Below are positions 13,840 to 23,697 of a stretch of 64,000 bases of DNA, one piece after another. Source of the DNA: Kocuria carniphila (GTDB lineage Bacteria; Actinomycetota; Actinomycetes; Actinomycetales; Micrococcaceae). A program made the position numbers and the translations under genes. The stretch lies in contig NZ_NOIT01000001.1 of NCBI RefSeq assembly GCF_004136555.1, forward strand, positions 248,001 through 312,000, read 5' to 3'. The notes beneath the pieces were generated by a model, which was not told where the DNA came from, made no database searches, and saw only the letters and a program-made list of their open reading frames with translations. Position 1 is the first letter of the stretch, and each line of letters opens with the position of its first letter.

Positions 13840-16016
13840 AGTTGTTCACCTTTCTGACCGACCTGCTCCTCATGGCTGTCCTCGGGGAGCATGTCGAACC
13901 ATTCCGCGGCCGTGGCCACGTCCTTGTCGCCGCGTCCGGACAGGGACACCACAATGATCTTTTCCGCGGCCGCCTCCGGGCCGAGGTCCTTGACCCAGCG
14001 GCCCGCAAGATCACGGGCGCCGGCCAGGGCGTGCGAGGACTCGATCGCGGGAATGATGCCCTCCGTGCGGGACAGCAGTTTGAAGGCCTCCATGGCCTGC
14101 GTGTCCGTAATGGCCTCGTACTTCACGCGGCCGATCGCGTGCAGGTGCGAGTGCTCCGGACCCACGGCCGGATAGTCCAGTCCCGCAGAGATCGAGTGCG
14201 ATTCGATGGTCTGGCCGTCCGTGTCCTGCATCAGGAACGTCTTGGCACCGTGCAGTACACCCGGACGACCCAGGGTGATGGTGGCCGCGTGACGACCGGT
14301 GTCCACGCCGTCTCCACCGGCCTCGTTGCCGTAGAGCTCGACCTCGGCGTCGTCCAGGAAGCCGTGGAAGATTCCGATGGCGTTGGACCCGCCACCCACA
14401 CACGCCGTCACGGCGTCAGGCAGGCGACCGGCCTTCTCCAAGATCTGTTCGCGCGCCTCTTCACCGATCTGCTCGTGGAAGTAGCGCACCATCGCGGGGA
14501 ACGGGTGCGGACCGGCAGCGGTACCCAACAGGTAGTGCGTGGTGTCCACGGAGGCCACCCAGTCACGCAGAGCTTCGTTGATCGCGTCCTTGAGCGTGGC
14601 GGAGCCGTGGGAGACGGGCACGACCTCGGCACCGAGCAGCCGCATGCGGGCCACGTTCAGGGCCTGGCGGCGAGTGTCCTCCTCGCCCATGTAAATGCAA
14701 CATTCCATGCCGAACAGTGCCGCGGCGGTCGCGGTCGCCACGCCGTGCTGGCCTGCGCCGGTCTCAGCGATCAGGCGGTTCTTGCCCATGCGCTGGGCGA
14801 GCAGGGCCTGACCGAGCACGTTGTTGATCTTGTGCGAACCGGTGTGGTTGAGGTCCTCACGCTTCAGGAACACGCGGGCGCCGATTGATTCACCGAAGCG
14901 CTTGGCCTCGGTCAGCAGGGAGGGGCGACCGGAGTAGTCGCGGGACAGCCGCTTGAACTCGTCCTGGAACTCGTCATCCACCCGTGCCTTGTCGAAGACC
15001 TCGGTCAGCTCGTCCAACGCGGCCACGAGAGATTCGGGCATCCACCGGCCACCGAAGTCACCGAAGTACGGGCCGGGGGCGTTCTTGAGGGAACCCTCGC
15101 CGGAACCGGGCGACGCAGCGCCGTCGGCGGATGCGGCAAGTTGCTGGGCTGCGAACTCGGCCTGGGCGGCCGGGGGCTTCTTGCCCGCCAGGAAATCCGC
15201 GCGGGCGGCCGCACCCACGTCGCGGAACCGGGAAATGGTGCGTGCGGGATCGTCGGACTTGACCAGGACCTCACCGGTCAGCACCGCGTTGGCCCCGTGA
15301 CCCGCATAGAGCTTGATCTGGTCCTCGCCGGCGACACCGGACTCGGCGATGATCACCGCGTCCGTGGGAATCTGGTCCGCAAGGCGACCGAATGTGTGGA
15401 CATCCACCTCGAGGGTCTTGAGGTTCCGGGTGTTCACGCCGATGATCCGCGCGCCCACGGCCACGGCGCGTTCGATCTCCTCGGGCGTGTGAGTCTCGAC
15501 CAGCGCGTGCATCCCGAGCTCGTGGGTCAGGTCCAGGAAGCGACGCAGGGTCTCGTCATCCAGGGCGGCCACGATGAGCAGCACCATGTCCGCACCGTGC
15601 GCGCGGGCCTCCCAGATCTGGTACTCATCCACCGTGAAGTCCTTGCGCAGCACCGGGACATTCACGGCCTGGCGCACGGCGTCCAGATCGGTGAGCGAAC
15701 CGCCGAATCGACGCTTCTCGGTCAGCACCGAAATCGCGGAGGCACCACCCTGTTCGTAGGACGCGGCCAAAGCAGCCGGGTCCGCGATGTCCGCCAACGC
15801 ACCCTTGGACGGGCTGGACCGCTTGACCTCGGAGAGCACCTGGACCGAACCGGGCTCCTCACCGCGCAAGGCACTTTCCGCGTCCAGCGCCGGAGCCTGA
15901 GCCTTGGCGGTGCGCTGCAACTGCTGCAGACTCACCACGGCGCGGCGGGCTTCGAGATCCTCGCGCACCCCCTCGATGATCTGGTCGAGCACCGTGTTGG
16001 TGCGTTGCTGACTCAT
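13836..16016 (-). CDS. trpCB: Fused indole-3-glycerol phosphate synthase / tryptophan synthase beta
   Basis: One 726-aa reading frame carries two consecutive enzymes of Trp synthesis. Residues 1 to about 275 are TrpC ([46 protein letters not shown]). Residues about 280-312 are an Ala/Pro/Gly-rich linker. The rest is TrpB ([19 protein letters not shown] lysine at about 396 in [31 protein letters not shown]). No stop or frameshift separates them. The start chosen is the ATG at 16016 with GAGGA in front; an in-frame GTG lies four codons earlier. The fusion would tie IGP formation to the TrpA/TrpB complex. Both halves keep their catalytic motifs. Confidence 0.95.
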   Translation of the reverse strand: MSQQRTNTVLDQIIEGVREDLEARRAVVSLQQLQRTAKAQAPALDAESALRGEEPGSVQVLSEVKRSSPSKGALADIADPAALAASYEQGGASAISVLTEKRRFGGSLTDLDAVRQAVNVPVLRKDFTVDEYQIWEARAHGADMVLLIVAALDDETLRRFLDLTHELGMHALVETHTPEEIERAVAVGARIIGVNTRNLKTLEVDVHTFGRLADQIPTDAVIIAESGVAGEDQIKLYAGHGANAVLTGEVLVKSDDPARTISRFRDVGAAARADFLAGKKPPAAQAEFAAQQLAASADGAASPGSGEGSLKNAPGPYFGDFGGRWMPESLVAALDELTEVFDKARVDDEFQDEFKRLSRDYSGRPSLLTEAKRFGESIGARVFLKREDLNHTGSHKINNVLGQALLAQRMGKNRLIAETGAGQHGVATATAAALFGMECCIYMGEEDTRRQALNVARMRLLGAEVVPVSHGSATLKDAINEALRDWVASVDTTHYLLGTAAGPHPFPAMVRYFHEQIGEEAREQILEKAGRLPDAVTACVGGGSNAIGIFHGFLDDAEVELYGNEAGGDGVDTGRHAATITLGRPGVLHGAKTFLMQDTDGQTIESHSISAGLDYPAVGPEHSHLHAIGRVKYEAITDTQAMEAFKLLSRTEGIIPAIESSHALAGARDLAGRWVKDLGPEAAAEKIIVVSLSGRGDKDVATAAEWFDMLPEDSHEEQVGQKGEQL

Positions 16017-16163
16017 GCAAATCCTCACTTACATTTGTTCCGTCATCGGTCGGGTCACAACCCGCCCGTATGACGATGACCAGTTCCGCCGCGCTGGGAA
16101 CTGGTCATGGTCTGGTGAACCGGTGACGCACATGGGCGCGCACCGGTCCTGAGATCACGCTGC

Positions 16164-16406
16164 TCAGTGGTTGTGCTTCTCGCTGCCCTTGCCGTGGCCC
16201 ATGACCTTGAGGACGGCACCCACGATGAGGCCCACCACGATCAAACCGATGCCCACTACGGTGACGGGGGTCGAGGCAATGGTGAAGCCCACGCAACCCA
16301 CGATCACGCCAACGGCCATGATGGCGATGCAGGCCCACGCGGCAACAGTATTGCCGTGACCGACAGCGGCCGTGTGGTCCAGGATGACTTGGTTGGTGTT
16401 CGACAT
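16164..16406 (-). CDS. HGxxPAAW-type small membrane protein (DUF6704-like)
   Basis: An 80-residue protein with an N-terminal HGNTVAAW motif, two hydrophobic helices (about 22-42 and 46-66) and a His/Lys-rich tail (GHGKGSEKHNH). Proteins of this type sit in the trp operon of many actinobacteria; their function is unknown. A longer frame exists upstream, but the ATG at 16406 follows GGGAGAG and begins exactly at the conserved part, so it was preferred. It lies between trpCB and the TIGR02234 gene. Confidence 0.75.
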   Translation of the reverse strand: MSNTNQVILDHTAAVGHGNTVAAWACIAIMAVGVIVGCVGFTIASTPVTVVGIGLIVVGLIVGAVLKVMGHGKGSEKHNH

Positions 16407-16540
16407 GTGTGTCCACTCTCCCGTGCCGGTTGAGCCGTGCGGCTCATACAGTGATCGGCGCGCGTCGGAGCGCCCCGTGAATTCTTTTGCTCCCATTGTG
16501 CCATTACCTCGGGCGTTGCTGGTTCAGCACCACACTCAGG

Positions 16541-17155
16541 TTACTCGCGCTGTCGCGGCCCGCGAGTGGGGTCCTCGCCACGCGTGAAGGCGTCCCAGGC
16601 GTCGATGTCGTCGGAGTGTTCGGTGGTCACCGTCTTTTCATCCGCCGACGCCGCTTTGTTACCCGCCAGTGCCTCACGGTCGTAGCGCTGCCCTGATTTC
16701 TTCCGCGCGTTGCGCGCTACCAGCACGAGCCACAGCCCGCACAGGATCAAACCGACCGCGGCAGCGAGGGCGAGCCAAGGAGACACGGTGAGCACGAACT
16801 CGCCACCCGTGCCCACGGCTCCGGTCTGGGTGCCGACGGCGCCGCGAGACGCGTTCTCGGGGTCCGCGGTCACGGAGAGCACCGCGAAGATCGCACCGAC
16901 TCCCGCCAGCGAGACGACCGCACCCACGATGGTTCGCAAGACTCGACCCGCAAGGGTCGAGGCCACGGCGGCCGCGCCCGCGACGAGACCGAGGGCCGTG
17001 ACGGCCGGAGCGGCGTCGGACCCCGCGACATCAACGGTGATCGGTTGCAGGGTGGTCTCGACCGTGGCATGGATCCACGTGGCGGCTGAAGCGGCGAACA
17101 GTCCGATCGCGCACACCAGGGTGGCTAGAACTGCGGGTGCCGTACGACGCAACAC
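16541..17155 (-). CDS. Trp biosynthesis-associated membrane protein (TIGR02234-like)
   Basis: 204-aa protein with four predicted membrane segments: an N-terminal one beginning VLRRTAPAVLATLVCAIG, two in the middle, and one near 140-165 (WLALAAAVGLILCGLWLVLV). A charged cytoplasmic tail ends the chain. It fits the actinobacterial family found between trpE and trpC, for which no biochemical role is established. The GTG start at 17155 has AGAAAGGACC upstream and lies 35 bases after trpE; a longer frame that would overlap trpE was rejected. The operon position suggests a role in Trp or anthranilate handling, which is inference only. Confidence 0.8.
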   Translation of the reverse strand: MLRRTAPAVLATLVCAIGLFAASAATWIHATVETTLQPITVDVAGSDAAPAVTALGLVAGAAAVASTLAGRVLRTIVGAVVSLAGVGAIFAVLSVTADPENASRGAVGTQTGAVGTGGEFVLTVSPWLALAAAVGLILCGLWLVLVARNARKKSGQRYDREALAGNKAASADEKTVTTEHSDDIDAWDAFTRGEDPTRGPRQRE

Positions 17156-17189
17156 TGTGGTCCTTTCTAGTGCTGAAAGTGGGGGCAGG

Positions 17190-18749
17190 TCAGCGCGAGA
17201 GATCGCGCAGCGACTCGGCCACCAGGGCGGCACGCAGGGGTGCGGTCGCCTTGTTCAAGGATTCGAGGGCTTCCGTCTCCGGGTCCGAATCAGCCACGAT
17301 ACCGCCGCCGGCCTGAACGTAGGCCGTGTCATTGACGAGCAACGCGGTGCGGATGGCGATGGCCATGTCCATGTTCCCCGCGAAATCCATGTACCCGACC
17401 ACGCCGCCGTACACGGCCCTGCGCAGCGGTTCGTACTCGTCGAGCAGCTGCAGGGCGCGCGGTTTGGGCGCGCCGGAGAGCGTGCCCGCGGGGAAGGTCG
17501 CGGCGAGCACGTCGTAGGCGGAAACGCCCTCGCGCATCTTGGCCACCACTGTGGAGCACAAGTGCATGATGTGGCTGAAGCGCTCGATCTCCATGAACTC
17601 GCTGACGTCCACGGAACCGGGCACGGCTACCTTGGAAAGATCGTTGCGCGCGAGGTCCACGAGCATGAGGTGCTCGGCACGCTCCTTCTCGTCCGCGAGC
17701 AGATCATGGCCCAGGGCGACGTCCTCGTCCACGGTGGCCCCGCGGGGACGCGAACCCGCGATCGGGTGCGTCATGGCCTGCCGACCGGTCACGGTGACCA
17801 GGGCCTCCGGAGAGGAACCCACGATGGAGTAGGGCCGACCGTCCGCATCTTCGAACGCATACAAGTACATGTACGGGCTGGGGTTGATCCGGCGCAGCGT
17901 GCGGTAGACGTCCAGCGCGTCCGCGCGGCATTCGGCCTCGAAGCGCCGTGAGACGACCACCTGGAAGATGTCCCCGTCCACGATGGCCTTCTTGCCGCGG
18001 TTGATCGCGTCGATGAACAGCTCGCGATCCCACGACTGTCGGGCCGCGCCCTCGATGTCCGTGATGTCCTGGGCATTGGGGTCCATGACCGAGACCGTGG
18101 AACGTTCGAGCGGGGTAGCCAGTCGGTTGACCATCTCCCGCAGCCGAGAGACGGCGTCGTGATAGGCGGCATCCACGTTCTCATCGGTGCCGTTGACGTT
18201 TACGGCATTGGCCACCAGCATCACGGTGCCCTCTGTGCTGTCGTGCACGGCCATGTCCGCAACCAGGTTCATGGCCAGCTCGGGCATGTTCAGGTCATCC
18301 TCGGGCGGGTTGGGCAGCTTCTCCCAACGGCGCACCGCTTCCCAGCCCACGAAACCGACCATGCCGGAGGTCAACGGCGGTACGCCCTCGAAGGGCTCGG
18401 TGTGCAGCAGATCCATGGTGGCGCGCAGTGCCTCCATCGGATCGCCGTCCACCGGCGCACCTGCCGGAGCCTCCCCCAGCCAGTGCGCCTGGCCGTCCTT
18501 GGCCGTGAGTGTCGCGAAGGAACGGGCGCCCACGAACGAGTACCGCGACCAGACGCCGCCCTCTGCCGCGGACTCCAACAGGAACGTACCCGGAGCCGGC
18601 TTGCCACCGCGCACCACGAGTGAGCGGTACAGACCGATGGGCGTCATGGAATCCGCGAGCACCGTGGTGCGCACGGGAATCACACGGCGCGTGGCGGCGT
18701 ACTCGCGAAATTCCTGCAAGGTGGGGGTAATGGTGCCGAGCTGTTGCAT
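17190..18749 (-). CDS. trpE: Anthranilate synthase component I
   Basis: Converts chorismate to anthranilate using ammonia supplied by the TrpG glutaminase, which is not encoded here. The 519-aa protein has the feedback-inhibition region near the N-terminus (LLESAAEGGVWSRYSFVG, with the Trp-binding LLES) and the chorismate-binding C-terminal domain (PIAGSRPRGATVDED, DLARNDLSKVA, GTLSGAPKPRALQLL, VYGGVVGYMDFAGNMD, QAGGGIVADSDPE). It starts on an ATG immediately after the hisI stop, so the his and trp genes form one transcription unit. No Trp-codon leader peptide or attenuator is visible because there is no intergenic space. Confidence 0.97.
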   Translation of the reverse strand: MQQLGTITPTLQEFREYAATRRVIPVRTTVLADSMTPIGLYRSLVVRGGKPAPGTFLLESAAEGGVWSRYSFVGARSFATLTAKDGQAHWLGEAPAGAPVDGDPMEALRATMDLLHTEPFEGVPPLTSGMVGFVGWEAVRRWEKLPNPPEDDLNMPELAMNLVADMAVHDSTEGTVMLVANAVNVNGTDENVDAAYHDAVSRLREMVNRLATPLERSTVSVMDPNAQDITDIEGAARQSWDRELFIDAINRGKKAIVDGDIFQVVVSRRFEAECRADALDVYRTLRRINPSPYMYLYAFEDADGRPYSIVGSSPEALVTVTGRQAMTHPIAGSRPRGATVDEDVALGHDLLADEKERAEHLMLVDLARNDLSKVAVPGSVDVSEFMEIERFSHIMHLCSTVVAKMREGVSAYDVLAATFPAGTLSGAPKPRALQLLDEYEPLRRAVYGGVVGYMDFAGNMDMAIAIRTALLVNDTAYVQAGGGIVADSDPETEALESLNKATAPLRAALVAESLRDLSR

Positions 18750-19154
18750 TTAAACCGCCTGGTGAGCGTTCAGGTCACGATCGTCGAAGCATGTACGCGC
18801 GCCCGTGTGGCATGCGGCGCCGGTTTGATCGACCTTGACGAGCAGGGCATCTCCATCGCAATCGAGGCTGACGGAGTGCACCTTTTGAATATGGCCGGAG
18901 GTATCACCCTTGCGCCAATATTCCTGGCGCGAACGGGACCAGAACGTGACCCGGCCCTCGGTGAGAGTCCGGTGCAGGGCTTCGTCGTTCATCCAGCCGA
19001 GCATGAGCACATCGCCGGTGTCGTACTGCTGGACCACGGCCGCGACGAGTCCGGTGGAGTCCCGCTTGAGACGGCTCGCGACCTGCGGGTCCAGGCGACT
19101 GTCGAAAAATTCTTGGGGCGTGTTGTCCACGACGCTCAACTCTTCCGTGCGCAT
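18750..19154 (-). CDS. hisI: Phosphoribosyl-AMP cyclohydrolase
   Basis: Third step of histidine synthesis, opening the purine ring of PR-AMP. The 134-aa zinc enzyme shows [21 protein letters not shown], the signature [18 protein letters not shown] and the metal-binding [11 protein letters not shown]...[12 protein letters not shown]. It is single-domain; the HisE activity is separate at 20863. The ATG start at 19154 overlaps the hisF stop by one base; longer upstream frames run through hisF and were rejected. trpE follows directly. Confidence 0.95.
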   Translation of the reverse strand: MRTEELSVVDNTPQEFFDSRLDPQVASRLKRDSTGLVAAVVQQYDTGDVLMLGWMNDEALHRTLTEGRVTFWSRSRQEYWRKGDTSGHIQKVHSVSLDCDGDALLVKVDQTGAACHTGARTCFDDRDLNAHQAV

Positions 19155-19918
19155 CAACGCACCTCGTACCCTGCTGATCGCAGGGCGTCCTTGACCTCGG
19201 CGATTGCACCCACGGGACCGAAGTGGAAGACCGAGGCGGCCAGAACGGCGTCGGCCCCGGCTGCGACCGCGGGCGGGAAGTGCTCGGGGGAACCCGCTCC
19301 TCCGGAGGCAATCAGCGGCACGGACACGCGTTCGCGCACCGCGCGAATCATGTCCAGATCGAAGCCCTCGCGGGTGCCGTCCGCGTCCATGGAGTTGAGG
19401 AGAATCTCCCCCACTCCGCGTTCCTCGGCCTCCTGACACCAGTCCAGGGCGTCGATGCCGGTGAGCTGTCGGCCACCGTGCGTGGTGACCTCGAAGCCCG
19501 ACGGCGTATTACCCGTGCGTTTCGCATCGCACGAGAGCACGAGCACCTGATTGCCAAAGCGATTGGTGATCTCGTTGATGACCTCCGGCCGAGCGATGGC
19601 CGCAGTGTTGATCGAGGCTTTGTCCGCGCCGGTGCGCAGGAGACGGTCGACGTCCTCCGGGGTACGCACGCCACCACCCACGGTGAGCGGGATGAACACC
19701 TGCTCCGCGGTGCGGGAGACCACGTCGAACATCGTGGCGCGGTCACTCGATGAGGCGGTGACGTCCAGGAACGTCAGTTCATCCGCGCCGGCCAGGTTGT
19801 ACCGAGCGGCGAGTTCCACCGGGTCGCCGGCGTCGCGGAGGTTCTCGAAGTTCACGCCCTTGACCACGCGCCCCGCGTCCACGTCGAGGCACGGGATCAC
19901 TCGTACGGCCACACCCAT
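19154..19918 (-). CDS. hisF: Imidazole glycerol phosphate synthase subunit HisF
   Basis: Cyclase half of the HisH/HisF complex, producing IGP and AICAR. The 254-aa barrel starts [20 protein letters not shown] with the catalytic Asp, and has [27 protein letters not shown], a second catalytic Asp in [13 protein letters not shown], and [11 protein letters not shown]. HisH is outside the window. The gene lies 43 bases after hisG and overlaps hisI. Confidence 0.97.
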   Translation of the reverse strand: MGVAVRVIPCLDVDAGRVVKGVNFENLRDAGDPVELAARYNLAGADELTFLDVTASSSDRATMFDVVSRTAEQVFIPLTVGGGVRTPEDVDRLLRTGADKASINTAAIARPEVINEITNRFGNQVLVLSCDAKRTGNTPSGFEVTTHGGRQLTGIDALDWCQEAEERGVGEILLNSMDADGTREGFDLDMIRAVRERVSVPLIASGGAGSPEHFPPAVAAGADAVLAASVFHFGPVGAIAEVKDALRSAGYEVR

Positions 19919-19961
19919 AGTGCTGTCCTAACTACTTGCTGAAACGGGTAGCGTACGCGCG

Positions 19962-20807
19962 TCAAATCCGGGCTGCCTGAATGGGCGAGACGAGGATCGC
20001 GCGGGCCCCGGCCTCGTAGAGGGAGTCCATGATCTTGTTGGTGTCGCGTTTGCGCACCATGGCGCGCACGGCCACCGACCCGTCTCGGTCCAGCGGGGAA
20101 ATGGTGGGGCTCTGCATCCCGGGGGTGATCTTGGTGGCGGCTTCCAACAGATCCTCGGAAATGTCGTAGTCCATCATCACGTACTGGCGAGCGACCAGTA
20201 CACCGCGCAGTCGACGGCGCAGCACCTCGAGGCCCTCCGGCTCCCCCTGATCCTGACGACGGATCAACAGTGCCTCCGAGCGCATGATGGGCTCGTCAAA
20301 AATTTCCAGGCCCGCCGCGCGCAGCGTGTTGCCGGTTTCCACCACATCTGCGATGGCGTCTGCCACGCCCAGGCGGATCGAGGACTCCACGGCACCGTCC
20401 AGGCGGACGACCTCAGCGTTGACGCCGTGCTTTTCCAGGTACTTGCTCAGCAGCAGTTCGTAGCTCGTGGCCACTCGCTTGCCCTCGAGTTCCTTGACGG
20501 ACGCGAATTGTCCCGTGGGCCCGGCCAGGTGGAAGGTCGAGCGAGCAAAATCCAGCCCCAGGTCCTCCATGGCCTCGGCTCCGGAGTCCAGCAGCAGGTC
20601 GCGGCCGGTGATCCCCAGGTCCAGGGTGCCACCGCCCACGTAAATGGCGATGTCCCGGGGGCGCAGGTAGAAGAACTCGACGTTGTTCTCGTTGTCGACC
20701 AACACCAGCTCGCGGCTGCTGCGCCGCTGCCGGTAACCGGCCTCGGTGAGCATGGTGATGGCGGCTTCGGACAGCGCGCCCTTGTTGGGCACGGCTACTC
20801 GCAGCAT
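19962..20807 (-). CDS. hisG: ATP phosphoribosyltransferase
   Basis: First committed step of histidine synthesis, normally feedback-inhibited by His. The 281-aa chain is the long HisG form: the catalytic part (LRVAVPNKGALSEAA, YVGGGTLDLGITGRDLL, RVATSYELL, PRTIN-loop equivalent LGVADAIADVVETGNTLRAAGL) is followed by the C-terminal regulatory ACT-like domain (about 205-281). The ATG at 20807 has GGAAAGGAAC upstream and begins at the conserved sequence. An upstream extension was rejected. Confidence 0.96.
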   Translation of the reverse strand: MLRVAVPNKGALSEAAITMLTEAGYRQRRSSRELVLVDNENNVEFFYLRPRDIAIYVGGGTLDLGITGRDLLLDSGAEAMEDLGLDFARSTFHLAGPTGQFASVKELEGKRVATSYELLLSKYLEKHGVNAEVVRLDGAVESSIRLGVADAIADVVETGNTLRAAGLEIFDEPIMRSEALLIRRQDQGEPEGLEVLRRRLRGVLVARQYVMMDYDISEDLLEAATKITPGMQSPTISPLDRDGSVAVRAMVRKRDTNKIMDSLYEAGARAILVSPIQAARI

Positions 20808-20862
20808 GGGGTTCCTTTCCAAAGGGCTGGAATGGGGAGGGCCGGAACTGACCGGCACGGGA

Positions 20863-21126
20863 TCACAGGTATTTGTAGACGTCTTCGAGACGCAGGCCCT
20901 TGGCCACCATCATGACCTGCAGGTGGTAGAGCAGTTGCGAGATTTCTTCGGCGGCTTGGTCGTCGGTTTCGTATTCGCAGGCCATCCAGACTTCAGCGGC
21001 CTCTTCGACGACCTTCTTCCCGATGCCATGGATTCCCGAATCCAATTCTTTGACGGTTCCGGAACCCTCCGGACGGTCAGCGGCTTTTTGGGTGATTTCG
21101 GCAAACAGGGCTTCGAAGGTCTTCAC
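20863..21126 (-). CDS. hisE: Phosphoribosyl-ATP pyrophosphatase
   Basis: Second step of histidine synthesis, PR-ATP to PR-AMP. The 87-aa all-alpha MazG-like protein shows [12 protein letters not shown] and the metal-binding pattern in [11 protein letters not shown], plus the C-terminal [11 protein letters not shown]. It stands 56 bases before hisG and 56 after ribH. Because it is downstream of the rib genes on the same strand, readthrough from the rib operon is possible. Confidence 0.95.
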   Translation of the reverse strand: MKTFEALFAEITQKAADRPEGSGTVKELDSGIHGIGKKVVEEAAEVWMACEYETDDQAAEEISQLLYHLQVMMVAKGLRLEDVYKYL

Positions 21127-21182
21127 CCCTTTAGGGTAATGGTTTCGTGCCCTATCAGTTGAACCGTGGCGCGGGGCCCGCC

Positions 21183-21662
21183 TCAGACCCCGAGTTCGCG
21201 CAGGGTCAGGGCGGTACGCACGGCAGCCTCCGCTGCTTCGTAGCCCTTGTCCTCGCTCGAGCCCTCCAGGCCGGCGCGGTCCAGGCCCTGTTCCTCGGTG
21301 TCACATGTGAGCACGCCGAAACCCACGGGCTTGCCGGTGACCACTGAGACGTCGGTCAAACCGGTGGTCGCGGCGGAGCACACGTAGTCGAAGTGGGGCG
21401 TTCCGCCGCGGATGACCACGCCGAGGGCCACCACGGCGTCCGCGGTCTCGGCCAGTCGACGCGCCGCCACCGGCAATTCGAAGCTACCGGGCACGCGCAC
21501 CTCGACCACGTTGCCCACGCGCGCGTCCGTCAGCGCGCGACGGGTGCCGTCCAGCAGTCCGTCCATGATCTGGTCGTGCCAACTGGCCGCGACAACCGCC
21601 ACGGTGAGGTTTTCGCCGTTGAGTTCGCCGGCGTTGGTGACGGGAGCTCCGTGTCCGCTCAT
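21183..21662 (-). CDS. ribH: 6,7-dimethyl-8-ribityllumazine synthase
   Basis: Condenses 5-amino-6-ribitylaminouracil with dihydroxybutanone phosphate to lumazine; forms large oligomers. The 159-aa protein has [35 protein letters not shown], the substrate-binding [17 protein letters not shown] with the catalytic His, and [17 protein letters not shown]. The ATG overlaps the ribA stop (ATGA), so it is coupled to the rib operon. Confidence 0.97.
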   Translation of the reverse strand: MSGHGAPVTNAGELNGENLTVAVVAASWHDQIMDGLLDGTRRALTDARVGNVVEVRVPGSFELPVAARRLAETADAVVALGVVIRGGTPHFDYVCSAATTGLTDVSVVTGKPVGFGVLTCDTEEQGLDRAGLEGSSEDKGYEAAEAAVRTALTLRELGV

Positions 21663-22372
21663 GATTCTTCTCCTGTGCTGGGGTTCGTGGTGTTGAGATT
21701 CGTGGTGTCGGTGCTGTGTTTGGTGGCACCGGGTTCAATGGACGCGAGTTCGGTCAGGTGGTGATGCATTCGGTCGCGCTTGGTCAGCAGGTAGCGCAGG
21801 TTTTCTTCGCGCGGCGGGACCTCGTGGGGCACCACGGATTCCACGGTGATCCCCAGAGCTTCTAGCTTGCTGACCTTGTCCGGGTTGTTGGTGAGCAGTC
21901 GGATCCGCGTCAGGCCCATTTCCTTGAGGATCCGCGCGGCCGCCGTGTAGTCGCGAGCCTCGGCGGGCAGGCCGAGCATCGTGTTGGCCTCGACCGTGTC
22001 CGCGCCGCCGTCCTGCAACTTATAGGCGCGCAGCTTGTTGATCAGGCCGATACCGCGGCCCTCGTGATTGCGCAAGTACAGCACCGTTCCGCCATGGTCG
22101 GCGATGCGCTCCAGCGCCAGGTGCAGTTGGGGTCCACAGTCACAGCGCCACGAGCCGAACACGTCGCCGGTGATGCATTCGGAGTGCAATCGGACCAGCG
22201 GCGGCTTGGCCGCTTCTACCGCGCTCGTGGATGCCGCGCTCAGGGAGACGTGCTCCGCCGCAGCGCGGCCGTTGGGTTCGGGAACCAACCATCCCATCAC
22301 GGAGAAGGTGCCGAACTCGGTGGGGATGGTCACCGCTTCCGAGTGGTCCAGGGGTCCGGGAGTCGGGCTCAT
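21659..22372 (-). CDS. ribA: GTP cyclohydrolase II, stand-alone
   Basis: Opens GTP to give the pyrimidine precursor of riboflavin. The 237-aa protein keeps the zinc site ([18 protein letters not shown]), the [13 protein letters not shown]-binding turn, and [16 protein letters not shown]. In most actinobacteria this domain is the C-terminal half of RibBA. Here it is a separate gene whose ATG overlaps the stop of the RibE-RibB fusion by four bases (ATGA). A Thr/Asn-rich C-terminal tail of about 20 residues is present. Confidence 0.95.
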   Translation of the reverse strand: MSPTPGPLDHSEAVTIPTEFGTFSVMGWLVPEPNGRAAAEHVSLSAASTSAVEAAKPPLVRLHSECITGDVFGSWRCDCGPQLHLALERIADHGGTVLYLRNHEGRGIGLINKLRAYKLQDGGADTVEANTMLGLPAEARDYTAAARILKEMGLTRIRLLTNNPDKVSKLEALGITVESVVPHEVPPREENLRYLLTKRDRMHHHLTELASIEPGATKHSTDTTNLNTTNPSTGEES

Positions 22373-23676
22373 GCGGAGAGGTCCCGGTTGTCCACGGGGG
22401 CTTCCGCCGACGACGCCGCTGCCTCACCCGCCGCGCGCTGCTCCAGGTAGTCCACGAGGTCCTCGATGCTGATCATGAACAACCCGTGTCGGTCTGCGAA
22501 CTCGCGCAGCGCGGGAGCGCGCAACAGTTCACCCTGGTCATCCACGATCTCCGCAATAGCACCCACCGGTTCGCAACCGGCCAGGCGTGCGAGTTCCACG
22601 GAGGCCTCGGTGTGGCCGCGGCGCACGCGCACGCCACCGTCCACGGCGCGCAGCGGCAGGATGTGACCGGGCCTGGTCAGTTCGGCCGGGCCGGTGGCGG
22701 GATCGGCGAGCAAGCGCGAGGTCAGGGCTCGATCCGCGGCACTGATACCGGTGCTGACGCCCACCCGAGCATCACACGTGACCGTGTAGGCGGTGCCCTT
22801 GGAGTCCTCGTTGTGCACGGTCATGGCGGGAAGTGCCAACGCATCGGCTTGTTCGTGAGGCATGGGGATGCAGACGACACCCGAGCTGTGACGAATGGTG
22901 AAGCCCATGAGCTGTTGCGTGGCATGTTGCGCCGCGAAGACCAGGTCGCCCTCGTTCTCGCGGTCCTCGTCGTCAACGACCACCACGGCGTGGCCGGCGG
23001 CAATCGCCGAAATGGCCGCTGGCACGGGATCCAGGCGCACTCTGGCCGACGCCGCCGGTGCGGCATACGAGGCCAGCCGTTCGGCGTACTTGGCCAACAC
23101 ATCCACCTCGATGTTGACGGTGGACCCTTCGGTGCGGCGACCCAGTGTGGTGGCACGCAGCGTTTCGGGGATCAGCCCCACCTCGAACCACGCTGGGTCC
23201 TCGGTCGCGGGGTTCACGGCCGTTACCGTCAGGGACACGCCGTCCACGGCGATGGATCCCTTGACCGCGATGTACTTCGCGAGCTCGGTGGGAACCTGGA
23301 TGCGTACCGTGTGCCACCCGGTGTGCTCCGTGCGGGAGACCACCGTTCCCACGCCATCCACGTGGCCTTGCACCACGTGGCCGTCCAAACGTTCGCCGGC
23401 AACGGTGCAGCGTTCCAGGTTGACGTTCTCGCCCTCGGACAGTTCTCCCAGAGTGGTCAGGCGAAGGGTCTCGCCCATGACGTCGGCGGTGAAACGTCCG
23501 GCGCCTGCCTCGGGTGCGGGCACGGCGGTCAGGCACACACCGTTGACCGCCAGAGAACCACCGTGAGGCAGATCCGCGATGATCTGCCCAGCGTCCACGT
23601 GCAGCCGTGCGGCGTCCTGGGCGAGTCGCTCAATGCGCTCCACCGTGGCCTGTGCCGCGACAATTCCGGTAAACAT
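22369..23676 (-). CDS. Fused riboflavin synthase / DHBP synthase
   Basis: A single 435-aa frame. Residues 1-205 are riboflavin synthase alpha with its two lumazine-binding repeats (MFTGIV and NGVCLT in the first; LDGHVVQGHVDGVG and VDGVSLTV in the second). Residues about 212-415 are 3,4-dihydroxy-2-butanone-4-phosphate synthase, with acidic DDEDRENEGDL (about 235-245), STGISAADRA, RPGHILPLRA and RRGHTEASVELA. The join at about 207-212 is short and free of a stop. The usual arrangement is ribE next to a RibB-RibA fusion, so domain boundaries have been re-partitioned. All catalytic motifs look intact. It lies between ribD (21 bases) and ribA (overlapping). Confidence 0.95.
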   Translation of the reverse strand: MFTGIVAAQATVERIERLAQDAARLHVDAGQIIADLPHGGSLAVNGVCLTAVPAPEAGAGRFTADVMGETLRLTTLGELSEGENVNLERCTVAGERLDGHVVQGHVDGVGTVVSRTEHTGWHTVRIQVPTELAKYIAVKGSIAVDGVSLTVTAVNPATEDPAWFEVGLIPETLRATTLGRRTEGSTVNIEVDVLAKYAERLASYAAPAASARVRLDPVPAAISAIAAGHAVVVVDDEDRENEGDLVFAAQHATQQLMGFTIRHSSGVVCIPMPHEQADALALPAMTVHNEDSKGTAYTVTCDARVGVSTGISAADRALTSRLLADPATGPAELTRPGHILPLRAVDGGVRVRRGHTEASVELARLAGCEPVGAIAEIVDDQGELLRAPALREFADRHGLFMISIEDLVDYLEQRAAGEAAASSAEAPVDNRDLSA

Positions 23677-23697
23677 GTCCTGCTCCTTCGTACTGAA

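Noticed and set aside
22369-22372. RibBA broken by a sequencing error
   Set aside because: The overlap is a clean ATGA with an intact RibA N-terminus and RibB C-terminus. It still deserves a read check, but it looks like real gene structure.
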